Source: an uncultured Oscillospiraceae bacterium
Lineage (GTDB): Bacteria > Bacillota > Clostridia > Oscillospirales > Oscillospiraceae
Assembly (NCBI GenBank): GCA_910587285.1
Contig: CAJULM010000021.1
Location: 1-42,562, forward strand
DNA: 42,562 nt
Reading direction: 5' to 3'
In this document: positions 1-6,606 of the stretch, piece after piece
Layout of the letters: each line of letters begins with the position of its first letter
Numbering within the stretch: the stretch's first letter is position 1
Notes under the pieces: model-generated
What the model was told of the DNA's origin: nothing
The model's input: the letters and a program-made list of their open reading frames with translations, nothing else
The model's database searches: none
Position numbers and translations under genes: made by a program

Positions 1-10
1 TTTCATGCTT

Positions 11-19
11 TGGTATAAT
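11..19 (+). promoter_or_regulatory. Extended -10 promoter of the YjzC-like gene
   Basis: A perfect TATAAT at 14-19 is preceded by TG at 11-12, which makes an extended -10 element. The GTG start lies 33 bases downstream of it. The -35 region is off the left edge of the window. Confidence 0.6.
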
Positions 20-52
20 CTTTCCGCAATACATTGGAAAGGAGGATTCCAA

Positions 53-220
53 GTGGCGAACAAACTGTATAAACCTGGGGAAGATAACAAGCCGCGCGGT
101 GAATACCGTGAAGTTGGCCCCCGTGGTGGGCAAGTTCCCCGCCCCAGGCAGGTCACCATTGATCCGGGCGACCGTCTTCCGCCTACACAGGAGCCCGGCC
201 GTAGGTGGGAAAAGATTTAA
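53..220 (+). CDS. YjzC-like small protein
   Basis: A 55-residue protein starting at GTG 53, chosen because AAAGGAGG ends 6 bases upstream; an in-frame ATG at 5 lies before the promoter -10 element and is not credible. The sequence opens with a KLYKPGEDNKPRGEY segment and continues with a GPRGG turn and a final RRWEKI. This resembles the YjzC family of tiny Firmicutes proteins (lysine/proline-rich, ending in a W-K motif), whose function is unknown. No membrane segment or cysteine is present. It has its own promoter and terminator, so it is a monocistronic unit facing away from the minus-strand genes beside it. Family assignment is from memory of the motif pattern. Confidence 0.6.
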   Translation: MANKLYKPGEDNKPRGEYREVGPRGGQVPRPRQVTIDPGDRLPPTQEPGRRWEKI

Positions 221-226
221 CCCCAC

Positions 227-260
227 AGGACCCCTGTTGCCGCAGGGGTCCTAAATTTTT
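227..260 (+). terminator. Rho-independent terminator of the YjzC-like gene
   Basis: A perfect 10-bp stem (227-236 with 243-252) with a 6-base loop is followed by AAATTTTT. It starts 6 bases after the stop codon. The right arm overlaps the 3' end of the small minus-strand ORF that ends at 251. Confidence 0.85.
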
Positions 261-367
261 GTCCTCACCCGCCATAAGCAGAAGCAGTGACCAAATAGAT
301 TAATCTGGAACCACGCTTCGGCATATCTGGCACCGTTTTCTCTGTACTTTGTGATATAGTGCTTCAT
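251..367 (-). CDS. Small hypothetical protein, 38 residues
   Basis: An ORF with ATG at 367 preceded by AAAGGAGAT at a good distance. It encodes a 38-residue protein starting MKHYITKYRENG and containing AEAWFQINLFG and a C-terminal HCFCLW cluster. It sits directly downstream of the HTH gene at 380-601 and probably shares its transcript. Its stop codon lies inside the right arm of the convergent terminator. It is similar in character to tiny proteins seen beside phage-type regulators in Clostridia, but I cannot name a family or function. Confidence 0.55.
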   Translation of the reverse strand: MKHYITKYRENGARYAEAWFQINLFGHCFCLWRVRTKI

Positions 368-379
368 AGAGATCTCCTT

Positions 380-601
380 TCACGTGTTGCTCCGGCTGTC
401 CGCCTGGGCAAATAAATCTTGCGGATCGTAGTATGGGAAAAAATGTTCGATGATGGCGCATATTTCCGACCACGTAAACTCCGTTTTCCCATTTAATTTG
501 TTGTAGAGCGATTTCTGGGTTATCCCAAGGCTCGTTGCGATATCTGCTACTGTAAACTCACTCTCCCGGATTTCTCTGGAGAGAATTGGGTAGCGTACCA
601 T
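380..601 (-). CDS. Small helix-turn-helix protein (XRE/Cro-like)
   Basis: A 73-residue protein from ATG 601; GTG 610 is the alternative start three codons upstream. The G-rich stretch upstream (GGGGGGGTGAAAAGG) is a plausible ribosome site for ATG 601. The middle has a typical HTH core, FTVADIATSLGITQKSLYNKL, where the second helix carries the recognition residues. The rest is a short helical tail. Small single-domain proteins of this kind are usually Cro-like or antirepressor-like regulators of mobile elements. It is the second gene of a minus-strand unit that diverges from the CI-like repressor. Whether it binds the operators at 952-1026 is inference. Confidence 0.7.
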   Translation of the reverse strand: MVRYPILSREIRESEFTVADIATSLGITQKSLYNKLNGKTEFTWSEICAIIEHFFPYYDPQDLFAQADSRSNT

Positions 602-641
602 CCTTTTCACCCCCCCAATAGGTGCCGGTTTATCGGACTGC

Positions 642-866
642 TCATGCGCTATCCTGTTCTTGCTCTGGCAGATTCAGAATCTCCCGAATGGCCTGGACGA
701 TTTTCGGAGCGTTGCGCTGGCCGGTGAGGATTTTCGATATGTATGCGCCATCCACATATAGCCCGGTAGCTGCCCGCACTTCGTCTACAAGCCACGCCTG
801 AGTTCTGGACGGTGGCCCCAGAAGTTTCGTCTTAACCGCCAACCCAAAGCTCGTGTATTCAGCCAT
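642..866 (-). CDS. Cro-like HTH protein
   Basis: A 74-residue protein, first gene of the minus-strand unit diverging from the repressor at 1064. It has a SRTQAWLVDEVRAATG segment followed by VDGAYISKILTGQRNAP, which reads as the two DNA-contacting helices of an XRE/Cro-type domain; the KIL-TGQRN signature is common in small phage repressors. It is separated from the next gene by 40 bases. Its position, opposite the CI-like gene across an operator array, fits a Cro role in the lysogeny switch. The biochemical role is inferred from position only. Confidence 0.7.
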   Translation of the reverse strand: MAEYTSFGLAVKTKLLGPPSRTQAWLVDEVRAATGLYVDGAYISKILTGQRNAPKIVQAIREILNLPEQEQDSA

Positions 867-900
867 TGTGACAAAAGGCCTCCCTTCATAAATAAAACTA

Positions 901-929
901 TTGACAAGTACAAAACAATGTACTATTAT
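901..929 (+). promoter_or_regulatory. Strong sigma-A promoter of the repressor/immA unit
   Basis: A perfect -35 TTGACA at 901-906, a 17-base spacer and TATTAT at 924-929. The spacer holds GTACAAAACAATGTAC (908-923), an imperfect palindrome that would let a repressor block the polymerase. A CATAAT on the opposite strand at 925-930 may serve the divergent minus-strand genes; its -35 is poor. Confidence 0.7.
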
Positions 930-951
930 GTAAGTATCAGCAAACAGGCAA

Positions 952-1026
952 ACAAAGTTTTGTACCTTATGTGTTTATCATAGTACAAAGCTTTGTGTAT
1001 GTCAAGCCAGAAGCACAAACTTTTGT
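952..1026. promoter_or_regulatory. Three repeated operator half-palindromes
   Basis: Three 12-bp sites share the pattern ACAAA-NN-TTTGT: 952-963 (ACAAAGTTTTGT), 985-996 (ACAAAGCTTTGT, a perfect palindrome) and 1015-1026 (ACAAACTTTTGT). Centre-to-centre distances are 33 and 30 bases, close to three helical turns, so bound dimers would lie on one face of the DNA. An isolated ACAAAA half-site follows at 1043. This is the arrangement of a phage-type operator region between cI and cro. The likely ligand is the protein encoded at 1064-1501. Confidence 0.7.
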
Positions 1027-1063
1027 GTTTTTGTCGTTATGCACAAAATGGAGGGGCTGTACC

Positions 1064-1501
1064 ATGTCTGAAGTGTGCAAAAACATAGATAGACTGCTCA
1101 AAGAAAGAGGCATATCCGGCGTAAAGATGAGTGATGATTTGGGGATGAGCCGAAGCTTCATGACCGAACTGCGAAAGGGCCGAGCAAAAAGCATCAAAAT
1201 TGAGACTGCACAAAAAATAGCGGATTATTTCGGCGTTACAACAGATTATCTTTTTGGAAAAACAAATCAGTCTGGGTTTGGGGGCGGCTCTGCTTCTGGA
1301 GCTGGTTTTGGAGATGGAACTGGATTTGGAGGCCCTATAGAAAAAATGCCCACCCCAGAGGGTGAACGCAAGCCCAGTGATGAGGATATCAAATTTGCCC
1401 TCTTTGGCGGTGGCGGTGAAATCACTGACGCTATGTTTGATGAGGTGAAAAATTTTGCCGCCTATGTCAAGCAGAGAGAGGAGGAAAAAAGGAAGGGGTA
1501 G
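1064..1501 (+). CDS. CI-like XRE-family repressor
   Basis: A 145-residue protein from ATG 1064 with GGAGGGG upstream; longer in-frame starts lie within the operator array. Residues about 5-65 form an XRE-type HTH with KMSDDLGMSRSFMTELRKG as the DNA-reading part and the usual DYFGVTTDYLFG closing segment. A glycine-rich linker (about residues 68-90, with repeated GFGGG/GFGDG) joins a C-terminal region with FALFGGGGEITDAMFDEVK and a charged tail. It has no S24 peptidase domain, so it would not self-cleave like LexA. Derepression probably needs the adjacent ImmA-type protease. Probably autoregulated through the ACAAA-type sites just upstream. Confidence 0.85.
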   Translation: MSEVCKNIDRLLKERGISGVKMSDDLGMSRSFMTELRKGRAKSIKIETAQKIADYFGVTTDYLFGKTNQSGFGGGSASGAGFGDGTGFGGPIEKMPTPEGERKPSDEDIKFALFGGGGEITDAMFDEVKNFAAYVKQREEEKRKG

Positions 1502-1504
1502 CGC

Positions 1505-1936
1505 GTGAACGATTCCATCTTTTTATATCGAATTGCGGATGCGGAGCACATTCCGATTATCCCATTCCGGCTTCCTGAAACGGGATCACTTTGTGTCCAG
1601 GCGGAAAATGGGGACTGCTATATCGGAATTGATGACGCGCTTTTAGAAACGGAATCGGACAAAAGGGTACATCTTGGGCATGAACTGGGCCATTGTGTGA
1701 CCGGCAGTTTTTATAACCGCTATGCCGCCCTTGATGTGCGGCAGAAACACGAAAACCGTGCCAACAAGTGGGCCATAGAAAAGCTGGTCCCGGAAGACAA
1801 GCTGGATGATGCGGTGGCCGATGGCTGTACCGACATATTTTCCCTGGCGGAGCATTTTGAAGTGACCGAGGATTTCATGCGGATGGCCGTTTGTTGGTAC
1901 ACCCACGGCAATTTGGCAACCGATCTATATTTCTAA
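1505..1936 (+). CDS. ImmA/IrrE-family metallo-endopeptidase
   Basis: A 143-residue protein starting at GTG 1505, three bases after the repressor stop, with AAGGGG upstream. It carries the zinc-protease motif HELGH at residues 59-63, followed by the ENRANKWA segment in which the third zinc ligand region of this family lies. Members such as ImmA of ICEBs1 cleave the cognate CI-like repressor to induce excision. Tight coupling to the repressor gene supports the same role here. The length is typical of the short clostridial versions. No membrane segment or signal is visible, so it acts in the cytoplasm. Confidence 0.85.
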   Translation: MNDSIFLYRIADAEHIPIIPFRLPETGSLCVQAENGDCYIGIDDALLETESDKRVHLGHELGHCVTGSFYNRYAALDVRQKHENRANKWAIEKLVPEDKLDDAVADGCTDIFSLAEHFEVTEDFMRMAVCWYTHGNLATDLYF

Positions 1937-1937
1937 A

Positions 1938-1998
1938 GCCTCCTTGAAATGATGTGTTGATTTTTTATTTTGCCCTATCGAATCATAAAAAAGGAGGC
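1938..1998 (+). promoter_or_regulatory. Possible ribosome-site-sequestering inverted repeat
   Basis: GCCTCCTT at 1938-1945, just after the immA stop, is fully complementary to AAGGAGGC at 1991-1998. The latter is a perfect Shine-Dalgarno for a small ORF starting at GTG 2008. The 45-base loop is A+T-rich. Pairing would hide the ribosome site on transcripts that come through from immA. Confidence 0.35.
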
Positions 1999-2007
1999 CA
2001 AAGACAA

Positions 2008-2079
2008 GTGTCTGTTCCGATAAAGCAAATAGGTTGTGCTACAAGAAAAGAGCAGAACCGCCGAAAGGCAAAAATATAA
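2008..2079 (+). CDS. Possible 23-residue leader peptide
   Basis: A short ORF from GTG 2008 with AAGGAGG ending ten bases upstream; it encodes VSVPIKQIGCATRKEQNRRK plus three residues. It stops at 2079, exactly where the AAAAGGAGC ribosome site of the next gene begins, which suggests translational coupling. The peptide is basic with one cysteine and no recognisable family. It may be a chance ORF; the perfect ribosome site is the main support. Confidence 0.4.
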   Translation: MSVPIKQIGCATRKEQNRRKAKI

Positions 2080-2093
2080 AAGGAGCAATCATT

Positions 2094-2534
2094 ATGAAAG
2101 CATTTTGTGGGATTTTTGCTGTTGTATTTGGTCTTACTGGGATTAGTTGTTTTTATAATCTTTTTTCTGGGCGTAATCCATCCCCGCCGTTGACCCTATT
2201 GCTGCTCGGACTTTTCTCTTTTGCAATCACTGCGCTTTGCATTTTAGGAATTAAGCGCAGCATTGATAAGGGCACAGAAACGGGCAGCAGCGTCATTGCA
2301 AAAACCAAGATTATCGACGCTTATGGACGAACCTCAACCTCAAGCGCGGCGGCCCGGGGCGCCGTTGGCAATCTTGTAGCGGGTCCCGTCGGTGGAATTG
2401 TTGGCGCCTCCACCGCAAAAAGCAAGCGGTCTACCACATTCTTAATTATTTACAAAAATGGAAGGAAACAGACCAGGACCGTCCCAAACGGCTCCTTTGA
2501 GTATCAAAAATATGTAAAGTATCTGGATGAATAA
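2094..2534 (+). CDS. Membrane protein with glycine-zipper segment, unknown function
   Basis: A 146-residue protein from ATG 2094 with AAAGGAGC eight bases upstream; an upstream in-frame ATG at 2034 has no ribosome site. Two hydrophobic segments (about residues 3-22 and 32-53) form a membrane hairpin. A serine/alanine-rich stretch with GAVGNLVAGPVGGIVGAS follows (about residues 91-109), which looks like a glycine zipper able to pack against membranes. The C-terminus is a small predicted beta segment, TTFLIIYKNGRKQTRTV. Proteins of this shape occur near integrases in Firmicutes elements, but I know no function. It lies between the immA/repressor unit and the integrase. Confidence 0.65.
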   Translation: MKAFCGIFAVVFGLTGISCFYNLFSGRNPSPPLTLLLLGLFSFAITALCILGIKRSIDKGTETGSSVIAKTKIIDAYGRTSTSSAAARGAVGNLVAGPVGGIVGASTAKSKRSTTFLIIYKNGRKQTRTVPNGSFEYQKYVKYLDE

Positions 2535-2564
2535 AAACCCTCCCCGGCGCTACCAACACCAGCG

Positions 2565-2615
2565 GCGATTAAGAGGGACAACAAACTTTGCGAGGCTGTT
2601 GTCCCTCTTAATCGC
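2565..2615. repeat. Perfect 19-bp hairpin in front of the integrase gene
   Basis: Arms at 2565-2583 and 2597-2615 are exact reverse complements of 19 bases around a 13-base loop. The only candidate tail, AAATTTGAAAA, is not a good U-run, so it may be an imperfect terminator or a protein-binding site. It separates the membrane protein gene from the integrase and ends 20 bases before the integrase ribosome site. Confidence 0.8.
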
Positions 2616-2650
2616 AAATTTGAAAATGTGCGATAGGAGGCTTGATTTTT

Positions 2651-3835
2651 ATGGCACGGCGGCCGGAATTTTACTTTGATGAAAAAACAGGCTATTACCG
2701 CAAGCGTGTAAAATTGAAATCTGGCCTTTACAAAGATGTAAGAGCCAAAACCAAAGACGAGCTGCGAAAAAAGCTCTACGACCTGGAAACCGCCCAGCGG
2801 ATGGGCCTGATCCTGGACGACAAAACGACAGTTGCCGAACTGGCTGCCGAGTGGTATAATAACCGCAAGGACGGCCTTTCTCTTTCCCGGCGCGAAGACT
2901 ATTGCAGCGCCATTAACATCCGCATCTGCCCTGTGCTGGGGGCCATGAAGGTGCGGGATATTAAGCCAGAACACTGTCAGCGGGTCATGGCCCAGTGTGC
3001 CGGGCTGTCTTTTTCCACACAGCAAAAGACGGTCAGCACCCTAAAGCAGATTTTTGAATGTGCGGTTGACAATGGTCTGCTTCTTCGCTCCCCAGCGGAG
3101 AAAATCAAGCCAGCAGGCGCTAAGCCCAAAGAAAAGACCGCCCTCTCTGTAGAGCAGTGCGCTCAGCTGGAGGCGGCGGTAAAAGGAACGCGGGCATATA
3201 TTTTTGTAATGCTGGGCCTTTACGCAGGGCTTCGGCGCGAGGAAATCTGCGCACTACAGTGGAAGGACATTGACTTAAAAGCAAATCCGCCCAGGCTAAC
3301 GGTGAACAACGCGATGCGCTTCGCTGGCGGCAAGGCGGAGTTTCCCGCGCCCCTCAAGTCGAAGGCGGCCCACCGTACCATTCCCCTGCCGCCTAACTTA
3401 GCCGCTGCGTTGGCGGAGGAAAAGAAACGGAGCAACAGCCTTTTCGTGATCCATGCCTCTAATGGGCAGCACATCAGTTATCAGGGAATGCGCAATATCA
3501 TCGGAATCATCGACCGGCGCGGCCCCATGACGGAAACAAAGTTAGCCAAACGGGCTGCGCTGGAGAAGGAGCTGGGCCGTCCCATTGCCCCGCGGAAAAC
3601 GCAGAAAAATATTGTGAAGATTGACTTTCGCGTTACGCCGCACCAACTGCGGCATAGCTACATCACCCGGTTAATAGAAGGGGGACTGGATATCAAAAAA
3701 GTGCAGTATCTGGCTGGACATGATGATATTCGGATGACCTTGAACGTATACAGTCACGTAATGAACAATAGCCCAGAGAGTCTGATTGATGCAGTATCCA
3801 CCGCATTTTCGGGGCAAACTTCGGGGCAATTTTGA
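2651..3835 (+). CDS. int: Tyrosine recombinase (site-specific integrase)
   Basis: A 394-residue integrase from ATG 2651, ten bases after AGGAGG; TTG 2642 is too close to that site. The N-terminus has an AP2-like arm-binding domain (YYRKRVKLKSG) and a SAM-like core-binding domain (TTVAELAAEWYNN). The catalytic domain shows R195 in GLYAGLRREE, H331 and R334 in HQLRHSY, H357 in LAGHDD and the nucleophile Y367 in NVYSHV, so all key residues are present. Length and layout match ICE and phage integrases of Firmicutes. The gene ends 56 bases before the tRNA-Val 3' fragment that is its probable attachment site. Confidence 0.95.
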   Translation: MARRPEFYFDEKTGYYRKRVKLKSGLYKDVRAKTKDELRKKLYDLETAQRMGLILDDKTTVAELAAEWYNNRKDGLSLSRREDYCSAINIRICPVLGAMKVRDIKPEHCQRVMAQCAGLSFSTQQKTVSTLKQIFECAVDNGLLLRSPAEKIKPAGAKPKEKTALSVEQCAQLEAAVKGTRAYIFVMLGLYAGLRREEICALQWKDIDLKANPPRLTVNNAMRFAGGKAEFPAPLKSKAAHRTIPLPPNLAAALAEEKKRSNSLFVIHASNGQHISYQGMRNIIGIIDRRGPMTETKLAKRAALEKELGRPIAPRKTQKNIVKIDFRVTPHQLRHSYITRLIEGGLDIKKVQYLAGHDDIRMTLNVYSHVMNNSPESLIDAVSTAFSGQTSGQF

Positions 3836-3891
3836 GTTGGAATCGACAAAAAACCGTTTAGTACCAATATATAGAGGGGTTTTGCGAAAAT

Positions 3892-3938
3892 GCTTGACGT
3901 GCGGGAGGTCACAGGTTCGAGTCCTGTATCGTCCACCA
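3892..3938 (+). other. Attachment site: 3' half of a tRNA-Val(GAC) gene
   Basis: The bases fit tRNA positions 30-76. There is an anticodon loop TTGACGT (3894-3900, anticodon GAC), 3' anticodon strand GCGGG, variable loop AGGTC, T-arm ACAGG-TTCGAGT-CCTGT (3911-3927), acceptor strand ATCGTCC, discriminator A and encoded CCA. The matching 5' half, which should contain GGACGAT and CCCGC, is absent: the sequence just upstream is AAAAT and then integrase-side DNA. This is the classic scar left when an element integrates in the 3' part of a tRNA gene. It marks the right boundary of the element and is not a functional tRNA. Confidence 0.8.
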
Positions 3939-3939
3939 C

Positions 3940-3976
3940 AAATCCGCTTGAAGCCGTTGGTTTCTGGCGGATTTTT
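3940..3976 (+). terminator. Terminator of the interrupted tRNA-Val gene
   Basis: AAATCCGC (3940-3947) pairs with GCGGATTT (3967-3974) around a 19-base loop, and the descending arm continues into a T-run. It directly follows the tRNA 3' end, as expected for the original chromosomal tRNA terminator. Confidence 0.7.
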
Positions 3977-4027
3977 CTGTTTTGCGTCACTTTTTTGCGG
4001 CCTTGATTTTTTGTGTTTTGACCCTGA

Positions 4028-4088
4028 CCACATAAATGACCACAGACAGAAAAAATCTTCCCCCGGCTGGGGGCAGGGGGACGCGGCT
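4028..4088 (+). repeat. Left copy of the direct repeat bounding the CRISPR island
   Basis: The first 27 bases (4028-4054, core TGACCACAGACAGAAAAA) match 10840-10866 at 26 of 27 positions. Looser similarity continues through a small hairpin (CCCCC-GGCT-GGGGG) to a shared GGAC-C-GCTG block near 4079-4088. Inside it, TGACCACA occurs twice (4025-4032 and 4037-4044). Both copies follow directly after a terminator. Confidence 0.7.
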
Positions 4089-4322
4089 GATATGGGCGGC
4101 GGCGCGGAGGCCCTCTACTGATTACAGCGTGGATGATCCACGCTTCCCCGTTGAGGCTATGGGCCGGGTTCACTTGCGGGTAGACATTCCTTTTACAAAC
4201 CGCCCGCAAATAGCCGACGTAATCAGTCAGCATCGTTTTCAGAGAATTTTTCAACAAGAGATTGCCAAGACAATCTTGTTGCAATGGCAACCAGTTCTCC
4301 GTTTCCAGCTGTCGAAATCTGT
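4089..4322. other. Non-coding region upstream of the cas operon with several inverted repeats
   Basis: No credible gene. It holds the palindrome GCGTGGAT-g-ATCCACGC (4127-4143), TTGCGGG/CCCGCAA (4174-4180 and 4203-4209), and a hairpin with arms CAACAAGAGATTG and CAATCTTGTTG (4252-4281). These may be regulator sites or relics. None is followed by a T-run. Confidence 0.5.
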
Positions 4323-4350
4323 TTGCACACAGGCAAAAAATCGCTATAAT
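4323..4350 (+). promoter_or_regulatory. Probable promoter of the cas operon
   Basis: TTGCAC at 4323-4328, a 16-base spacer and a perfect TATAAT at 4345-4350. The cas3 start is 73 bases downstream of the -10. Confidence 0.65.
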
Positions 4351-4422
4351 CAATATCATAGGATTTGTTTATGCTACGTAATCCTTGATACATAAAATCA
4401 GCCGGAGAGAAGGACCTACACT

Positions 4423-6561
4423 ATGGAAGTCGGATATCTCGCCCATCTTTCCCTGGACGGCAGAAGCCAAACGGTTGCGGAACACCTGAGCGGAACATCC
4501 GACCTATGCGCCGCATTCGCCGCATCCTTCGGTGCGGAGGAGCAGGGCCGCCTGGCGGGCCTGGCCCATGATCTGGGGAAATATTCCGCTGCTTTCCAGC
4601 GCCGAATCCAAGGGAGCGTTGAGCGTGTGGATCACGCCACAGCCGGAGCCGCGGAATGCTGTAAACGAGGTCAGATCTGCGCCGCGTTTGCCGTGGCGGG
4701 GCACCACAGCGGGCTCCCCGATGGCGGTGGACAGGGGGATCACCAGGATGAGCCCACCTTTTGCGGCCGCATGAGGAAGGCCGCGCTTGGAGGGCTGGAG
4801 CCCTGCGAGGCTTGGCAGGAGGAGCTCAAACTGCCCGCAGCCTCTACTCCAGCATTTTCCAATCCGCTGGAGGAGATGTTTTTCACACGGATGCTCTATT
4901 CCTGCCTGGTAGACGCGGATTTTCTGGACACGGAGACTTTTATGGCGGGGGCAGAGCGGGAACGGGGCGGCGGAGATCGGATGGAGGATTTGGAGAAAAA
5001 GCTTCAATCCCACATCTCCGGCTGGTTCCCGCCCCAGAACGAGCTGAACCGGGAGCGATGCGCCGTGCTGCGGTGCTGCCTGGATCAAGGCACAGCACAA
5101 AAGCCCGGTCTGTTTACTCTCACCATCCCCACCGGGGGCGGCAAAACCGTGGCTTCTCTGGCCTTCGCCCTGTGCCATGCCCGTGCGCATGGTCTGCGCC
5201 GGGTGATCTACGTGATCCCCTATACCTCCATCATCGAGCAAAACGCCCAGGTTTTCCGGGATATCCTGGGCGATAAAAACGTGCTGGAGCACCACTCCGG
5301 GGTTCTTTACGATATTGAGGATGAGGCCAGTCCGGACAATGCCCGGCTGGCCCGGGCCACCGAGAACTGGGATATGCCGGTGGTGGTGACCACGGCTGTA
5401 CAGTTTTTTGAGTCCCTCTTTGGCAGCCGATCCTCCCAGTGCCGCAAGCTGCATAATCTGGCCCAAAGCGTCATTATTTTTGACGAAGTGCAGATGCTGC
5501 CCATCCCATACCTGCGCCCCTGCGTCTTTGCCATCGCCCAGCTGGTGAAGGATTACGGAGCTTCCGCCGTGCTTTGTACCGCCACCCAGCCCGCTTTGGA
5601 TGGGATTTTCAAGAAATTCCTGCCAGAGCAGCCCCCTGTGGAGCTGTGTCCACCGGAGGTGTTTCGCCAAGAGCTTTTCCAGCGCGTCACCTTCCGGCGG
5701 GAGGGAACGCTGTCCTGGGAGGCCGTGGCGGAGCGAATCAGCGGGCAAAAGCAGGCCCTGTGCATTGTCAACAGCCGGAAAAGCACCCAACAGATATACG
5801 GCCTGCTGGACAAGGACGGCGCGTTCCATCTGTCCACCCTGATGTATCCCGCCCACCGCAAGGCGGTGCTGAAGTGGATCCGGGCGCGGCTGAACAACGG
5901 CCTGCCCTGCCGTGTGGTTTCCACCTCGCTGATCGAGGCCGGGGTGGATGTGGACTTTCCCGCGGTATTTCGGGAGGAGGCGGGGCTGGACTCCATCCTT
6001 CAGGCGGCGGGCCGGTGCAACCGGGAGGGAAAGCGCCCCGCCGACGAGAGCGTTGTCACTATATTTCAAGGGGAGGCCCCGCCCCCGTCCCTGTTTGAAA
6101 TTCCGGTGGCTGCGGGGCGCCAAGCGCTGAACCGCCATGCCCTGCCGGACAGCCCGGAGGCCATTTACTGCTACTTCCAGGAGCTGTTGGGTCTGAAGGG
6201 GTCCAGGGCGTTGGATCAGAAGGATATCCTCGCCGTGATGGAGCGGGATTTCATGCTCTTCCGGAAAGTTGCGAAGCGGTTCCACCTGATTGACAGTGAA
6301 ACAAAAACCGTATATATCCCCTTGGGGGAAGGGGAGGAGCTGGTCCGGCAGCTCCGCTCCGGCGAGCACAGCAGGGCGCTGTACCGGGCGCTGGGCCAGT
6401 ACGGCGTGTCCATGTACCCACAGCACTTTGAAGCCCTGAATCTGGCGGGAGATTTGGAAGTACTGGAAGATGGCAGCGCGGTTTTGACCAATCCGGCGCT
6501 GTATGACAGCGATATGGGGCTGTCGCTGGCGGCAGATGCCGGGAAATTTCTGTCGATTTAG
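4423..6561 (+). CDS. cas3: CRISPR-associated helicase-nuclease Cas3, type I-C
   Basis: A 712-residue protein starting at ATG 4423 after GGAGAGAAGG. The N-terminal HD nuclease domain shows H49-D50 in LAHDLGK, H71 in VDHAT and H94-H95 in AGHHSGLP. The superfamily 2 helicase follows: Walker A IPTGGGKT near residue 238, DEVQ near 354 within FDEVQMLPIPYLRP (typical of I-C Cas3), motif III SAVLCTATQP, and C-terminal motifs STSLIEAGVDVDFP and QAAGRCNREG. All catalytic residues appear intact. Cas3 is recruited by the target-bound Cascade complex to unwind and degrade invader DNA. It is the first gene of the operon, in the standard I-C order, and its length is normal. Confidence 0.96.
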   Translation: MEVGYLAHLSLDGRSQTVAEHLSGTSDLCAAFAASFGAEEQGRLAGLAHDLGKYSAAFQRRIQGSVERVDHATAGAAECCKRGQICAAFAVAGHHSGLPDGGGQGDHQDEPTFCGRMRKAALGGLEPCEAWQEELKLPAASTPAFSNPLEEMFFTRMLYSCLVDADFLDTETFMAGAERERGGGDRMEDLEKKLQSHISGWFPPQNELNRERCAVLRCCLDQGTAQKPGLFTLTIPTGGGKTVASLAFALCHARAHGLRRVIYVIPYTSIIEQNAQVFRDILGDKNVLEHHSGVLYDIEDEASPDNARLARATENWDMPVVVTTAVQFFESLFGSRSSQCRKLHNLAQSVIIFDEVQMLPIPYLRPCVFAIAQLVKDYGASAVLCTATQPALDGIFKKFLPEQPPVELCPPEVFRQELFQRVTFRREGTLSWEAVAERISGQKQALCIVNSRKSTQQIYGLLDKDGAFHLSTLMYPAHRKAVLKWIRARLNNGLPCRVVSTSLIEAGVDVDFPAVFREEAGLDSILQAAGRCNREGKRPADESVVTIFQGEAPPPSLFEIPVAAGRQALNRHALPDSPEAIYCYFQELLGLKGSRALDQKDILAVMERDFMLFRKVAKRFHLIDSETKTVYIPLGEGEELVRQLRSGEHSRALYRALGQYGVSMYPQHFEALNLAGDLEVLEDGSAVLTNPALYDSDMGLSLAADAGKFLSI

Positions 6562-6606
6562 ATAGAATTTTGTAAATAGCCCTGCTTATCGGACAAAACA
6601 TATGAT

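Larger units (their letters stand above)
1..3938. mobile_element. Right end of an integrated prophage or integrative element
   Basis: The segment has the layout of a temperate-phage or ICE control region: minus-strand small HTH genes, an operator-rich divergent intergenic region, a plus-strand CI-like repressor, an ImmA/IrrE-type protease and a tyrosine integrase. It ends immediately before the 3' half of a tRNA-Val gene, the usual target of such integrases. The left end and any structural or conjugation genes lie outside the window, so prophage cannot be separated from ICE. The intact tRNA-Val is expected at the left junction, beyond position 1. The YjzC-like gene at the far left could be cargo or lie outside the element. 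Confidence 0.7.

Noticed and set aside
4127..4143. Palindrome GCGTGGAT-g-ATCCACGC that shares GCGTGGAT with the CRISPR repeat
   Set aside because: Only eight bases match and the rest of the repeat is absent, so it is not a stray CRISPR repeat.
3671..4359. Minus-strand frames over the tRNA-Val fragment
   Set aside because: They translate the antisense of the tRNA 3' half and its terminator, a well-known source of false proteins (TGLEPVTSRT-type strings).
4504..6426. 640-residue minus-strand open frame opposite cas3
   Set aside because: It is a shadow frame in G+C-rich coding DNA, with no ribosome site or family motif, while cas3 on the other strand has all its catalytic motifs.
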